The notes below the pieces were generated by a model. The model saw only the letters and a program-made list of their open reading frames with translations, was not told where the DNA came from and did not search any database. Positions 8,968 through 18,573 of a stretch of 64,000 nucleotides of DNA are shown here, piece by piece (position 1 is the first letter of the stretch; every line of letters starts with the position of its first letter). A program made the translations under genes and the position numbers. Source of the DNA: Myxococcota bacterium (lineage in GTDB: Bacteria > Myxococcota_A > UBA9160 > UBA6930); the NCBI GenBank assembly GCA_028277885.1, contig JANQFK010000046.1, positions 1 to 64,000 on the forward strand, in the 5' to 3' direction.

Positions 8968-11076
8968 CTACCCCTCGCGCTCGGCGGCGCGCCGGGCGAT
9001 CGCGGCGGGCCTTCCGATGCTGGTGAGCCAGAGCTGGTGGACCGCCCGGGTGGCCCCGACGTGGAGCCGCCGCCGCCCGCCGGCGTCGTCGCCGAAGCTG
9101 GCGTCGTCCACCTCCACCAGGATCACGTAGTCGAACTCGAGGCCCTTCACCTGCTCGATCTCCGAGACCTCGACGCCCGGTGCGAAGGAGAAGTCCTGCT
9201 GGGTGACGAGGCGCAGGCGCGGCACCTCGCCGTTGTCGAGGCCGGCGTGGTAGAGCTCGCTCGCGGTGCGGGACGGCGTCAGCACCGCCACCGAGGCGAG
9301 GGGCTCCTCGCTCGCGAGCTCCACCAGGGCCTCGGCGAGGAAGGCCACGCAGGCGCCGGTGTCGGTGAACTCGAACAGCTCCACCGCGGGCCCCGAGCGC
9401 GTCGTGACGACCGGGGTCTCGACGTCGCGCAGGTCGCCCAGCACCGCGAGGGCGAACTCGGTGATCTCGCGGGACGAGCGGTAGCTGACCTGGAGGGTCT
9501 CGACCTCGGTGCCCGGGACGCCGAGCTCGTGGAAGAAGTCCCGCCAGGAGCTGAAGCCGGTGTGCTCGAACAGGTGCTGCTGGGTGTCGCCCGCGAGGGT
9601 GAGGCTCTGGCGCTCGTCGAGGCAGTCGAGCAGGATGCGGACCTCGAGGGGCGAGAAGTCCTGCACCTCGTCGATGGCCACGTGGCGGTAGCGCAGGGTC
9701 CGCCCGTCGGTGGCGGGCAGGGCGCCCGCCCGCAGCTGCCAGGTGCGCAGCAGCAGCGAGTCGTCCTCGGCGTCGAGCTCGGCCTGGGCGTCGGCGTCGC
9801 CCTCGATCCAGGCGCGCAGCTCGCCGTTGCGCTCGCGGCACCAGGCCACGGCGCGGGCGAGCTCGCGCGGCGTGAAGTCCGCGGCGCCGCGCTCGGAGAG
9901 CACCTCGGAGAGCAGCGCCTCGTCGCCGAGCACGCTGGCCCAGTCGTCGATCACCTGGTCGGCGTCGGCCTTGCCCGGGGTGCGCTCCACGTGGCGGGCC
10001 AGCGCGGTCAGCAGCGCGGGGTGCAGCTTGAGGCGCACCACCTCCGCCGGCGTGTCCTCGCGCACACGGTTCGGCAGGCGCGGCAGCAGCTGGCGGCGCA
10101 GCCTGGCGGCCCAGTCCTGGTAGGTGGCGACCTGGACCCGCTCCACGCCGAGGGCGGGCAGCACGTGGGAAACGTACTGGCGCAGCGCGGCGGAGAACAC
10201 CAGGAAGAGCGTCTCCGGCGTGTCGATGCGCGGGTCCTCGTAGGCGAGGTAGGCGATGCGGTGCAGCGCCACGGTGGTCTTGCCCGAGCCCGCGGCGCCC
10301 CGGATCGCGGCGAAGCCCGAGTGGGGCCGGGTGATGAGCCCGAACTGCTCGGGATCGATCAGCCCCGCGATGTCGGGCAGGCGCTTGTCCGCCCGGCGGC
10401 GCGTGCCCAGCAGGTCGGTGCCGAGCCGGCGCTCGGCGCCGTCCTCGCCCCGGTGGAAGCGCAGCGCGGCTCCCTCGCCGCCGGCGAGCCGCCGCGCCTC
10501 GGCGCCGATCCGCTTCCACAGCTCGGGGTTGCCGTCGTCGACGACGAAGATGCCCTCGGGCGCGTCCACGCGCTCGAGCACCGACTCGCGGATGGAGACG
10601 GTCCGACGCGCCGCCACCTCGCCCACCACCGTGCGTCCGCTGATCTCCTCCTCGTACTCCTCGCCCTGCCGGTAGCGGTAGTAGAGCCGCGCGATGGGGG
10701 CGTGACGCCAGTCGACGATGCGCAGGCCGTGGTCGAGGAAGGTCGCCTTGCCGAGGCACAGGTCGCGCTCGCGGCCGCCCTCGCGCAGGCGGATGTGGCC
10801 GAAGTAGGGGGAGGCGGGATCGACCCGCGGCGCGTTGCGCGAGGAGCGCAGCTGGTTCAGCAGCGCGCTCTGCACGTTCCAGCGGGTGTTGAGGGCCGAG
10901 CGCTCGAACTCGTCGGGAACCCCGCGCAGCAGCTGCTCGCGGATCCGCTCGAGCTCCTCGACGATGGCGCTCTCCGAGGGCGGAGTCAGTGCCGGGCCGC
11001 GCTCGAGCACCGTCGACACTCGCTCGAGCAGCTCCAGCTCCTCGGACACGATGGGGTCGGACAACTCGCACTCCAC
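8968..11076 (-). CDS. UvrD/Rep-like superfamily 1 helicase, HelD-like
   Basis: A 702-residue ATPase. The Walker A motif GAAGSGKTT is near residue 260, with Walker B IDEVQDF, motif III LAGDTQQ, the SYRSS segment and C-terminal VGATRAVHQLWL. The N-terminal 250 residues have a coiled-coil start and the segment LRIVDWRHAPIARLYYR, matching the N-terminal region of HelD-like enzymes (IDWRAPV type), which in Gram-positives release RNA polymerase from DNA. HelD proteins outside Gram-positives exist but are less studied, so helicase is firm and HelD subtype is inference. ATG start; the 126 bp upstream gap separates it from the antiporter. Confidence 0.85.
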   Translation of the reverse strand: MECELSDPIVSEELELLERVSTVLERGPALTPPSESAIVEELERIREQLLRGVPDEFERSALNTRWNVQSALLNQLRSSRNAPRVDPASPYFGHIRLREGGRERDLCLGKATFLDHGLRIVDWRHAPIARLYYRYRQGEEYEEEISGRTVVGEVAARRTVSIRESVLERVDAPEGIFVVDDGNPELWKRIGAEARRLAGGEGAALRFHRGEDGAERRLGTDLLGTRRRADKRLPDIAGLIDPEQFGLITRPHSGFAAIRGAAGSGKTTVALHRIAYLAYEDPRIDTPETLFLVFSAALRQYVSHVLPALGVERVQVATYQDWAARLRRQLLPRLPNRVREDTPAEVVRLKLHPALLTALARHVERTPGKADADQVIDDWASVLGDEALLSEVLSERGAADFTPRELARAVAWCRERNGELRAWIEGDADAQAELDAEDDSLLLRTWQLRAGALPATDGRTLRYRHVAIDEVQDFSPLEVRILLDCLDERQSLTLAGDTQQHLFEHTGFSSWRDFFHELGVPGTEVETLQVSYRSSREITEFALAVLGDLRDVETPVVTTRSGPAVELFEFTDTGACVAFLAEALVELASEEPLASVAVLTPSRTASELYHAGLDNGEVPRLRLVTQQDFSFAPGVEVSEIEQVKGLEFDYVILVEVDDASFGDDAGGRRRLHVGATRAVHQLWLTSIGRPAAIARRAAEREG

Positions 11077-11202
11077 CCGCGGGGCACCCGCCGTGCGAGG
11101 TGCCGTCGGCCGATCGACAGAAGGAAGTTTCTAATCCAGATCGGCGCGCATTCCAAGCCCGAAGCGGCCGGCCCGTCGCAGGCGATCGGGCCTGAACGGA
11201 GT

Positions 11203-13119
11203 TCAGACCGGGGCCTCGGCGGGCTCCTCCCGGTGGGGCACGAACCCCAGCTCCCGCAGGGTCTCGAGGGCGGTCGCCTCGTCGGGCTCGTGGATGGCGA
11301 CCGAGGCCAGCACGTCGGGACGCAGCACGAGCCCCGCGTGCATGGGGGTCCAGCGGTCCCCCACCGCCACGGCCAGCACCACGAAGGTGTCCGAGGCCGT
11401 CTCCCGGGCGCCCAGACGCTCCCGGGGCTCCCGGGCCTCGGCGTCCCCGCCGGTCTCGTCCGACACCTCCGGGGGCTCCGGCTTCCCGGCCCAGCGGAAG
11501 GTCGCGACCCGCACCGCGCCGTGGCGGAAGCGCACGTTCCAGCGCTCCACCTCCTTGGGCCCGTCGAACAGCACGTCGCTGCCCTGCTTCTCGAGGATCC
11601 GCGCGGTGACGGCGCCGCGGGAGGAGATGGCGACGTAGCTCTCGGGCACGTCGAAGTCGTCGCGGGCCTCGCGGGCGAACAGGCTGTTCACCTCGTCGTT
11701 GGCGGTGATCCCGAGCACCGCCTCGGCCTGCTCGAGGCGCGCCCGCGCCAGGGTCCGCAGGGACAGCGCGTTGCCGTAGACCACCGAGAACCCGCGCTCC
11801 TCGGCGGCGCGGCAGTGGCCCGGGCTGCTGTCCACGAAGCGCACCTCGCGCCCGCCGGCGCGCAGCACCTCGGCGAGCCCGAAGGCGAACTCCTCGGCGC
11901 CGAGGATCACCAGGCCCTGGCGGGGCGGAGCGCTCACGCCCAGGGCGTGGGCCACCAGGGGCGCGGTGCCGCCCTGGACCACCACCGTGACCGCGATGGT
12001 GAGGAACACCAGGGCGCGGAACTCCCGGGAGCCCTCGAACCCCGCCGACTCGAGCACCCCCGCGAACAGGGAGGCGATGGCGGCCGCGACCACGCCGCGG
12101 GGGGCCACCCAGCACAGCAGGGCGCGCTCCCGGGCCTCGAGCTCCGAGCCCAGCGTGCTGGCCAGCACGTCGAGGGGGCGCACCACCAGCACCAGGGCCG
12201 CCACCGTGGCGAGCCCCCCGGCCCCGAGGGCCACCACCTCGGCCACGCGCACGTCGGCGGAGAGCAGCACGAAGAGCACGCCGATCAGCGCCACGGTGAG
12301 CTGCTCCTCGAAGTCGCCGAGCTCGCTCCCGACCCGCTTCACCAGGTTGCCGACGACGACGCCGGCGAGGGTCACGGCGAGGATGCCGCTCTCGCCGATC
12401 ACGGCCTCGCACCCTTCGTAGAGGACCAGCACCGAGCCCAGGGTGAAGATGTTCTCCAGGCCCTCGGGCACGATGCGCCGCCCGCGCAGCACGAGGCCCA
12501 GCGCGAAGCCGAAGCCGACTCCCGCCCCGGCGCCGAGGCCGAGCCGCAGCAGCAGGTCCACGACGCCCTGCTGGAACGACTCGAGGCTCGCGCCGAGGAC
12601 GATCTCCAGGGTGACGGCGGCGAGGATGGCGCCCACGGGATCGATCAGGACGCCCTCGGCCTCGAGGATGGTGGAGAGCCGCGCGCGCAGCGGCGCGAAG
12701 CGCAGCAGCGGGCGGATCACCGTGGGGCCCGTCACCACCACGAGCGCACCGAACAGCGCCGCCAGGTACCAGTCCCAGCCCATGAACCAGTGGGAGGCGA
12801 GGGCGCCGCCCACCGCGGTGATGGCGGCGCCCGTGGTCACCAGCCGCCGGATGGGGGCGCTCTCCCGGCGCAGCCGGCCGAGCTCGAGGTTCAGGCCGCC
12901 CTCGAACAGGATCACGGCCACGGCGAGGCGCACGAGGTCGAACAGGCCGGAGCCGAGGGCTTCGGGCCGGATCCAGCCCAGGCCGTCGGGGCCCAGGGCC
13001 ACCCCGGTGCCCAGCAGCAGCACGATGCTCGGCACGCGCAGGTGCCGCGCCGCCACCTGGGCCAGCACCCCCGTCCCCAGGGCCAGTGCGAAGATCAGCG
13101 CAGATCCGGCGTGATCCAT
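11203..13119 (-). CDS. CPA1-type cation:proton antiporter with TrkA-like C-terminus
   Basis: A 638-residue membrane protein. About 12 hydrophobic helices span residues 1-400, including the conserved LFEGGLNL segment near residue 75 and the ion-site stretch EAEGVLIDPVGA near 150. A soluble Rossmann-like TrkA-N region follows (LVILGAEEFAFGLAEVL), where the usual Gly-rich loop is partly replaced by EEF, so nucleotide binding may be altered, then a TrkA-C-like tail. It should exchange Na+ or K+ for protons across the inner membrane. Separate unit from the helicase; direction of exchange and ion cannot be read from sequence. Confidence 0.9.
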   Translation of the reverse strand: MDHAGSALIFALALGTGVLAQVAARHLRVPSIVLLLGTGVALGPDGLGWIRPEALGSGLFDLVRLAVAVILFEGGLNLELGRLRRESAPIRRLVTTGAAITAVGGALASHWFMGWDWYLAALFGALVVVTGPTVIRPLLRFAPLRARLSTILEAEGVLIDPVGAILAAVTLEIVLGASLESFQQGVVDLLLRLGLGAGAGVGFGFALGLVLRGRRIVPEGLENIFTLGSVLVLYEGCEAVIGESGILAVTLAGVVVGNLVKRVGSELGDFEEQLTVALIGVLFVLLSADVRVAEVVALGAGGLATVAALVLVVRPLDVLASTLGSELEARERALLCWVAPRGVVAAAIASLFAGVLESAGFEGSREFRALVFLTIAVTVVVQGGTAPLVAHALGVSAPPRQGLVILGAEEFAFGLAEVLRAGGREVRFVDSSPGHCRAAEERGFSVVYGNALSLRTLARARLEQAEAVLGITANDEVNSLFAREARDDFDVPESYVAISSRGAVTARILEKQGSDVLFDGPKEVERWNVRFRHGAVRVATFRWAGKPEPPEVSDETGGDAEAREPRERLGARETASDTFVVLAVAVGDRWTPMHAGLVLRPDVLASVAIHEPDEATALETLRELGFVPHREEPAEAPV

Positions 13120-13177
13120 CGGGCCGAGATCCTAACGACCCCGGCGCGCGTCGCGATGCTCCGGAAGGCGTTTGCCG

Positions 13178-15301
13178 CTAGTCGCGGCCGCGCTGCTCGC
13201 GGAGCATCGCCGTGGCCTCCGCGGCGGGAACCGGAGGGCTGAACAGGTAGCCCTGCATCTCGTGGCAGCGGTGCTCGCGCAGGAAGGCCAGCTGCTCCTC
13301 GGTCTCGACGCCCTCGGCCACGACCCGCAGGTTCAGGGTGCGGCCCATGGAGATGATCGCGGCGGCCAGGGCGGCGTCGTCGGCGTCGGTCTGGCAGTCG
13401 CGGATGAAGCTGCGGTCGATCTTGACGGCATCCACGGGGAAGCGCTTCAGGTAGCTCAGGGACGAGTACCCGGTGCCGAAGTCGTCGAGGGAGACGGTGA
13501 CGCCGATCCGCTTGAGCCGCTCCATGGCCGCCACCGCCAGGGCCTCGTTCTCCATCAGCGTGCTCTCGGTGATCTCGAGGTCGAGGTAGCGCGGGCTGAC
13601 CGAGTTGGCCGCCAGGGCGCGCGCGACCCGGTCCGCGATCCCCTCCTCCTTGAACTGGTGGGGCGAGAGGTTCACCGCGACCCGCAGGGGCGAGAGCCCC
13701 TCCTCGCGCCAGGCCCGGGCCTGGCGGCAGGCGGTCTGGAGCACGAACTCGCCGATCCCGGAGATCAGCCCGCCCTCCTCGGCCACGGGGATGAACTCGT
13801 TCGGCGGCACCCGTCCCAGGGTCGGGTGCTCCCAGCGCAGCAGGGCCTCGAAGCCGAGGATGCGCAGGCTCTCGACGTCCACCTTGGGCTGGTAGTGGAG
13901 CTCGAGCTCGCCCCGCTCCACGGCCCGGCGCAGCTCGCCCTCGAGGCGCAGGCGCCGGCGCGCGACCTCGTTCATCGAGTGCTCGTAGAACTTGTAGGTG
14001 TTCCGGCCGGCCTGCTTGGCGTGGTACATGGCGGCGTCGGCGTTGCGCAGCAGCACGCCCACGTCGTCGCCGTCCTCCGGGGCGATGGTGATGCCCAGGC
14101 TGGCGCCCATCACGAGCTCGTGGCCGCTCAGGGTGAAGGGCTTGGCCAGGGCCTTCAGCAGCCGGCGGGCCACCTGGGCCGCCTCCTGGGCCTCGCCGAT
14201 CTCGCCGAGCAGCAGCATGAACTCGTCCCCGCCGAGGCGCGAGACCGTCGAGGGCGCGGCGTCCGGGTCGAGGGTTCGCGAGACGCAGTCGCTCTCGCGC
14301 ACGCAGTGGCTGAGCCGGCCCGCGACCTGCTGGAGCAGCAGGTCGCCGACCTGGTGCCCGAAGGTGTCGTTGATGCGCTTGAAGTGGTCGAGGTCGAGGA
14401 AGATCACCGCGACCCGCGCGTCGCGGCGCTTCGCGGTGGAGAGCGCGTGCTTGAGCCGCTCGCGGAAGGAGCGGCGGTTGGGCAGGTGGGTGAGGCCGTC
14501 GTGGTAGGCGAGGAAGCGGATCTGGGCCTCGGCCTGCTTGCGCTCGGTGACGTCCTGGCTGGTGCCCACCAGGAAGGCCGGGCTGCCGCCTTCGTCGAGG
14601 CCGACCTCGCCCTGGGTGTGGATCCAGCGCTCGTCGCCGTCGGGCATCACCACGCGGTGGTCCAGGGCGAAGCGCCCGCCCTCGCGCGCGGCCCGCTCCG
14701 CCGCCCGCAGCAGGGCGTCCCGATCCCCCTCGTCGGTGCACGCGAGCACCTGCTCCGGCGTGATCGGCGCCCGGCCCTCGGACACGCCCAGGAGCCGACG
14801 CAGCTCGGGTGAGCAGTCGAGGCCGCGGGTCTCGAGGTCGATCTCCCAGCTCCCCATGCGCGCGATGCGCTGGGCGTGGGCGAGGCGCTCCTGGCTGCGC
14901 CGCAGGTCGGCGAGCACGTCGCGCATGCGCAGCATGTAGCGGACGCGGTGGGAGAGCAGCAGCCAGTTGACGGGCCGGGTGACGAAGTCCGTGGCACCCG
15001 CGTCGTAGGCGCGGCGGATCGAGTCGACGTCGTCGCGCTCGGTGACCGTCACCACCGCGGTGGTGCGCGACTCGCTGCGGCGGCGGAGCTGCTCGCACAG
15101 CTCGAAGTCCTCGGACTCGCCGAGCAGCACGAGGTCCGGGCGGTGACGCTCGGCCGCGCGCAGGGCGCCGCGGGCGTCGGCGCCCTCCACCACCGAAGCG
15201 CCCAGGGGCTCGAAGGTGCTGCGCGCCATCATCCGGAAGGCGACGTTCGGGTCGACGACCAGGATGACGGGCTGCTTCCTCGCTCCCAGGGATTCCCACA
15301 T
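13178..15301 (-). CDS. REC-PAS-GGDEF-EAL cyclic-di-GMP protein
   Basis: A 707-residue cytoplasmic protein. A receiver-like domain (residues about 10-125) lacks the phospho-acceptor: the usual Asp is Gly in LVLLGES, and the conserved Lys-Pro is Arg-Pro, so it is probably a pseudo-receiver. A PAS domain (about 145-265) ends in DVTERKQAEAQ. The diguanylate cyclase domain has an intact GGDEF, and the phosphodiesterase domain has EALLRW, DDFGTGYSS and AEGVETEEQ, all intact. Net activity cannot be predicted. The ATG at 15301 gives a clean receiver start. It is divergent from a PilZ gene, a c-di-GMP receptor family, which supports shared control. Confidence 0.92.
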   Translation of the reverse strand: MWESLGARKQPVILVVDPNVAFRMMARSTFEPLGASVVEGADARGALRAAERHRPDLVLLGESEDFELCEQLRRRSESRTTAVVTVTERDDVDSIRRAYDAGATDFVTRPVNWLLLSHRVRYMLRMRDVLADLRRSQERLAHAQRIARMGSWEIDLETRGLDCSPELRRLLGVSEGRAPITPEQVLACTDEGDRDALLRAAERAAREGGRFALDHRVVMPDGDERWIHTQGEVGLDEGGSPAFLVGTSQDVTERKQAEAQIRFLAYHDGLTHLPNRRSFRERLKHALSTAKRRDARVAVIFLDLDHFKRINDTFGHQVGDLLLQQVAGRLSHCVRESDCVSRTLDPDAAPSTVSRLGGDEFMLLLGEIGEAQEAAQVARRLLKALAKPFTLSGHELVMGASLGITIAPEDGDDVGVLLRNADAAMYHAKQAGRNTYKFYEHSMNEVARRRLRLEGELRRAVERGELELHYQPKVDVESLRILGFEALLRWEHPTLGRVPPNEFIPVAEEGGLISGIGEFVLQTACRQARAWREEGLSPLRVAVNLSPHQFKEEGIADRVARALAANSVSPRYLDLEITESTLMENEALAVAAMERLKRIGVTVSLDDFGTGYSSLSYLKRFPVDAVKIDRSFIRDCQTDADDAALAAAIISMGRTLNLRVVAEGVETEEQLAFLREHRCHEMQGYLFSPPVPAAEATAMLREQRGRD

Positions 15302-15543
15302 GGTTGCGTGATTGCGCCCCCGAACGACCGTCTTCGGCGGATCGGTGGCTCCGAACCCCCGCTTGAGTGGGTCGGCGCCGGGTCCCGTCCCGCCGTCGGG
15401 AGGCGAGTCCGGGGATTCCCCTAGGCGCCTCCCCGGAAAACGCCGCGCGGCGTGCGGCGAGCCACCACCCGCACGTGGGCGCTTCGCCGACTGTCGCGGG
15501 AGCGAGCGGGTGCCGATGCAGAGGCCTGGGAGGGGCGAGCGCG
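15302..15543. other. Divergent intergenic region between the GGDEF-EAL and PilZ genes
   Basis: At 242 bases this is the longest gene-free stretch in the window. It must carry the start signals for both divergent c-di-GMP-related genes. I see no convincing -35/-10 pair, operator palindrome or RNA structure in it. Confidence 0.5.
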
Positions 15544-15948
15544 ATGACCCGAACGGCACCCGCCGCGCTGCTGAAGGCATTGAACGAGCTCGAGAAGGGC
15601 TACGACGAGAGCCCGGGCACCGAGCGCCGGGCCTTCGCCCGCGTTCCCGCCCGCGGCGAGGGGGAGCTCTCCGCCATCGACCAGACGCGGCCGCGCAGCC
15701 CGATCCCGATCCAGCTGCGCGACGTCGGCTGGGGCGGCTTCGGCTTCATCTGCCAGGTCCCGCTCGAGCCCAGGTCCCGCTGGCGCGCGGTGTTCCTGCT
15801 CGAGGGGCAGCAGGTCGCGCAGCAGACGCTCTCCGTCCGCTACTGCTCCCGGGTTGCCGGCGACCTGTGGCTGGTGGGCAGCCAGGTCTGCGTCGACAAC
15901 GGCGTGGTGGCGCTGCTCGGGGTGGACCGGGGCCAGCTCGACCGCTGA
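15544..15948 (+). CDS. PilZ domain protein
   Basis: A 134-residue protein made almost entirely of one PilZ domain. The c-di-GMP-binding arginine motif is present as RRAFAR (RxxxR) near residues 30-35, and the second motif is DVGWGG, with Gly in place of the usual Ser of D/NxSxxG. It should bind c-di-GMP and pass the signal to a partner. ATG at 15544 is chosen because it sits just before the conserved region; a longer upstream reading is not conserved-looking. It is divergent from the GGDEF-EAL gene, a plausible producer/receptor pair. Confidence 0.82.
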   Translation: MTRTAPAALLKALNELEKGYDESPGTERRAFARVPARGEGELSAIDQTRPRSPIPIQLRDVGWGGFGFICQVPLEPRSRWRAVFLLEGQQVAQQTLSVRYCSRVAGDLWLVGSQVCVDNGVVALLGVDRGQLDR

Positions 15949-16001
15949 GCCTCCCGGGGGCGTGCTACTCTGGGGGAATCCCCCTTGGAGTCGCCCCCCC
16001 G

Positions 16002-17279
16002 ATGACCGTCGCCCGTCGCCTCCGCCGGCCCCGGCCGCTCCCGGCCGCGGCCCTGCTGCTCCTCCTCCTCGCGCCCCAGGTCGCCTCCGCCCAGCCCGCC
16101 GAGGCGCCCGACGCCCTCGGGAGCTTCGCCGTGGGCTACCGGGCCTTCGACCTCGCGGACCCCGAGCCGCGCCCCGCGCCCGACCCGCTCCTCGCCGAGC
16201 TCGAGGGCTGCGAGCCTCGCGAGCCCGGGGACCGCATCCTCGCCACTACGCTCTGGTACCCGGTCACGCCCGGCGAGGACGTCGGCGCGCCGGCCTTCTA
16301 CGACTCCGGCATCTTCGGCTTCGGCCTCGAGTCGGCCGTGGCGGTGGAGGATGCTCCCGCCGCCGCGCCGCCCGGGGGCTTCCCGTTGATCGTGTTCTCC
16401 CACGGCTCCGGCGGCATCAACACCCAGTCGACGCCGCTGATGGAGACTCTCGCCAGCCACGGCTTCATCGTGGTCTCGCCGAACCACACCGGCAACACCG
16501 CCGTCGACTTCTTCTTCACCTCGGCGATCTGCTTCCCCCAGGCCGCCCTCGATCGGCCGCCGGACGTCTCCTTCGTGATCGACCAGATGCTGGCCTGGAA
16601 CGAGGACCCGGCGAGCCCGCTCTTCGGCCGCATCGACCCCTCGCGCATCGGCGTAGCCGGCCACTCCTTCGGCGGCTTCACCTCCATCGCCATGGCGGCG
16701 GGCTTCGAGGGCCGGCCGCCGGACACGCGGGTGCGCGCCATCGCGCCCATCGCGCCGGCCGCGGACCTCTTCGGCGACTTCGCGCTCTCCCAGATCTGGG
16801 TGCCGATCTTCGTGCTCGGCGGGACCCTCGACACCACCACGCCCATCTTCGAGAACAGCACGCGGCCCTTCGAGATCCCGCGGTCGCCGCGCATCTACCG
16901 CGCGGACGTCATCGGGGCCACCCACACCGCCTTCGCCAACGTGTGCGAGATCGGCGAGGTGCTGCGCTCCGTGGGCTCACCGGACGACTTCATCGCCGAT
17001 CTGGTGCCGGGCTGGCTCGAGACCTGCGGCCCCACCGCCGCAATCGAGATCGGCGAGGTGCAGCGCCTCCAGAACCTGTACCTGGTGTCCTTCTTCCGGC
17101 GCTGGCTGAACGGCGAGGCGGAGTACGACTTCATCCTGGATCCGGCCTACACCCTCGCCAACGAGCCGGCGGTGACCTACTTCGCCGAGACCCGGAGCTG
17201 CGGCGAAGGCTTCGCGATGGCGCTGGCGCTCCCCGCCTTCGTCGTGGGTCGCAAGCTGCGTCGTCGCTCCCGCTCCTGA
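16002..17279 (+). CDS. Secreted alpha/beta hydrolase with C-terminal sorting-like tail
   Basis: A 425-residue secreted hydrolase of the dienelactone hydrolase/PAF-acetylhydrolase type. A signal peptide (about 1-32, ending SAQPAEA) precedes the catalytic domain: VFSHGSGG oxyanion strand, nucleophile elbow GHSFGG near residue 222, Asp in GTLDTTTP and His in GATHTAF. The C-terminus reads SCGEGFAMALALPAFVVG then KLRRRSRS, a Cys-Gly plus hydrophobic helix plus Arg cluster like MYXO-CTERM surface-sorting tails. Substrate is probably an ester; identity unknown. A TACTCT element lies 30 bases upstream of the ATG. SnoaL-like and peptidase genes follow closely on the same strand. Confidence 0.85.
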   Translation: MTVARRLRRPRPLPAAALLLLLLAPQVASAQPAEAPDALGSFAVGYRAFDLADPEPRPAPDPLLAELEGCEPREPGDRILATTLWYPVTPGEDVGAPAFYDSGIFGFGLESAVAVEDAPAAAPPGGFPLIVFSHGSGGINTQSTPLMETLASHGFIVVSPNHTGNTAVDFFFTSAICFPQAALDRPPDVSFVIDQMLAWNEDPASPLFGRIDPSRIGVAGHSFGGFTSIAMAAGFEGRPPDTRVRAIAPIAPAADLFGDFALSQIWVPIFVLGGTLDTTTPIFENSTRPFEIPRSPRIYRADVIGATHTAFANVCEIGEVLRSVGSPDDFIADLVPGWLETCGPTAAIEIGEVQRLQNLYLVSFFRRWLNGEAEYDFILDPAYTLANEPAVTYFAETRSCGEGFAMALALPAFVVGRKLRRRSRS

Positions 17280-17286
17280 GGCGCCC

Positions 17287-17754
17287 ATGTCCGAGCTGGA
17301 GGAGATCGAGGCGATCAAGCGCCTCAAGTACAAGTACTTCCGCTGCATCGACACCAAGCGCTGGGACGAGCTGGCGGAGTGCTTCACCGAGGACGCCACC
17401 TGCGCCTACGACTCCGGCAAGTACGCCTACGCGGGTCGCGACCGGATCCTGGGCTTCCTCGAGGGCGCCATGGGTCGCGGGTCGATGATCACGCTCCACC
17501 AGGTCCACCATCCCGAGATCGAGCTCACCGGCGACGCCACGGCGACGGGCATCTGGTACCTGGAGGACCGCGTGCTCGACACCGAGCACGACTTCGCCCT
17601 CCAGGGGGCGGCCTTCTACCGGGACGAGTACGTGAAGCAGCGCGACGGCTGGAAGATCCACGCGACGGGCTACGAGCGGACCTTCGAGGAGGCGGGCCGG
17701 GCCGCCGCGCTGCCCCTCGCGCTGACGCGCACCCGCTTCGGGTCCGGGGCCTAG
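17287..17754 (+). CDS. SnoaL-like/NTF2-fold protein
   Basis: A 155-residue protein with the cone-shaped NTF2 fold typical of SnoaL_4 proteins: the opening EEIEAIKRLKYKYFRCID, then WDELAECFTEDA, and the closing YVKQRDGWKIHATGYERTF. Family members include ketosteroid isomerase-like enzymes, dehydratases and non-enzymatic binders; the His in LHQVHHPEIE may be functional. No cofactor site is evident. It lies 7 bp after the alpha/beta hydrolase and 5 bp before the peptidase gene, so the three probably form one transcript. Confidence 0.82.
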   Translation: MSELEEIEAIKRLKYKYFRCIDTKRWDELAECFTEDATCAYDSGKYAYAGRDRILGFLEGAMGRGSMITLHQVHHPEIELTGDATATGIWYLEDRVLDTEHDFALQGAAFYRDEYVKQRDGWKIHATGYERTFEEAGRAAALPLALTRTRFGSGA

Positions 17755-17759
17755 GCGCG

Positions 17760-18569
17760 GTGCCCCGGCTCCCGCGCGTCGCCTCCCTCGTCCTCCTGGG
17801 CGCGCTGCTCGCGTGGCCGGCCCCGGCCGCGGACCGGGGCGCCGACGGGCGCTTCGACAAGCGGGAGTCGTCCCACTTCGTGCTGTACCAGGACGTGGAC
17901 ATCGACCGGTCCGGGGGGTGGTCGGGCTCGGTGCGCTTCGAGCGCGACGTGCTGGCGTCCCTCGAGCGGGGCTACGACCAGCTCGACGACCTGCTCGGCC
18001 TGCGTCCGCGTCGCCGGCTGCCGGTCTGGGTGTACGACCCGGGCATCTTCGACGCGCAGTTCGCCGGGCGCTTCCGGTTCCGGGTGGCGGGGTTCTTCGG
18101 AGACGCCATCCGCGTGCGCGGCGACACGGCGGTCACCGTGCCGATCTCGCGCACCCTCCACCACGAGCTGGTGCACGCTGCCTTCGCGGCCGAGGCGCCC
18201 TCCCTGGTGCTGCCCGCCTGGCTGAACGAGGGCATCGCCGAGTGGTTCGAGAGCCGCACCCACGGCAAGCGCCGCCTCTCCCCGGGAGAGTGGTCCTACC
18301 TGGAGCGGGTGGAGCGCGGCGGGGCCTGGGTCCCGGTGACGTCCTTCGCCTACCCGAGCTTCGTGGGGCTGCGCGCCGACGCGGCGGGCCTCGCCTACCT
18401 CGAGTCCTACGCGCTGATCGACCACGTGGCGCGGCGCCACGGCGAGCCCGCGATCGCCCGCCTGGTGGGCGAGCTGATCCGCACCCGCAACCTCGACCGC
18501 TCCTTCCGCAAGGTCACCCGGATGCGCCCCGCGGAGCTCGAGGCCGCGCTGCGCGAGGAGCTCCGCTAG
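17760..18569 (+). CDS. Secreted gluzincin-type metallopeptidase (peptidase MA-like)
   Basis: A 269-residue protein from a GTG start, with a signal peptide at residues 1-24 (ALLAWPAPAA). The zinc motif HELVH is in RTLHHELVHAAF near residues 139-150, and the third ligand Glu in WLNEGIAEWFES about 27 residues later, the gluzincin arrangement. It is likely a periplasmic or secreted peptidase of unknown substrate. It follows the SnoaL-like gene by 5 bp and ends at a dispersed hairpin repeat that separates it from the convergent DNA glycosylase. Confidence 0.85.
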   Translation: MPRLPRVASLVLLGALLAWPAPAADRGADGRFDKRESSHFVLYQDVDIDRSGGWSGSVRFERDVLASLERGYDQLDDLLGLRPRRRLPVWVYDPGIFDAQFAGRFRFRVAGFFGDAIRVRGDTAVTVPISRTLHHELVHAAFAAEAPSLVLPAWLNEGIAEWFESRTHGKRRLSPGEWSYLERVERGGAWVPVTSFAYPSFVGLRADAAGLAYLESYALIDHVARRHGEPAIARLVGELIRTRNLDRSFRKVTRMRPAELEAALREELR

Positions 18570-18573
18570 GCGG

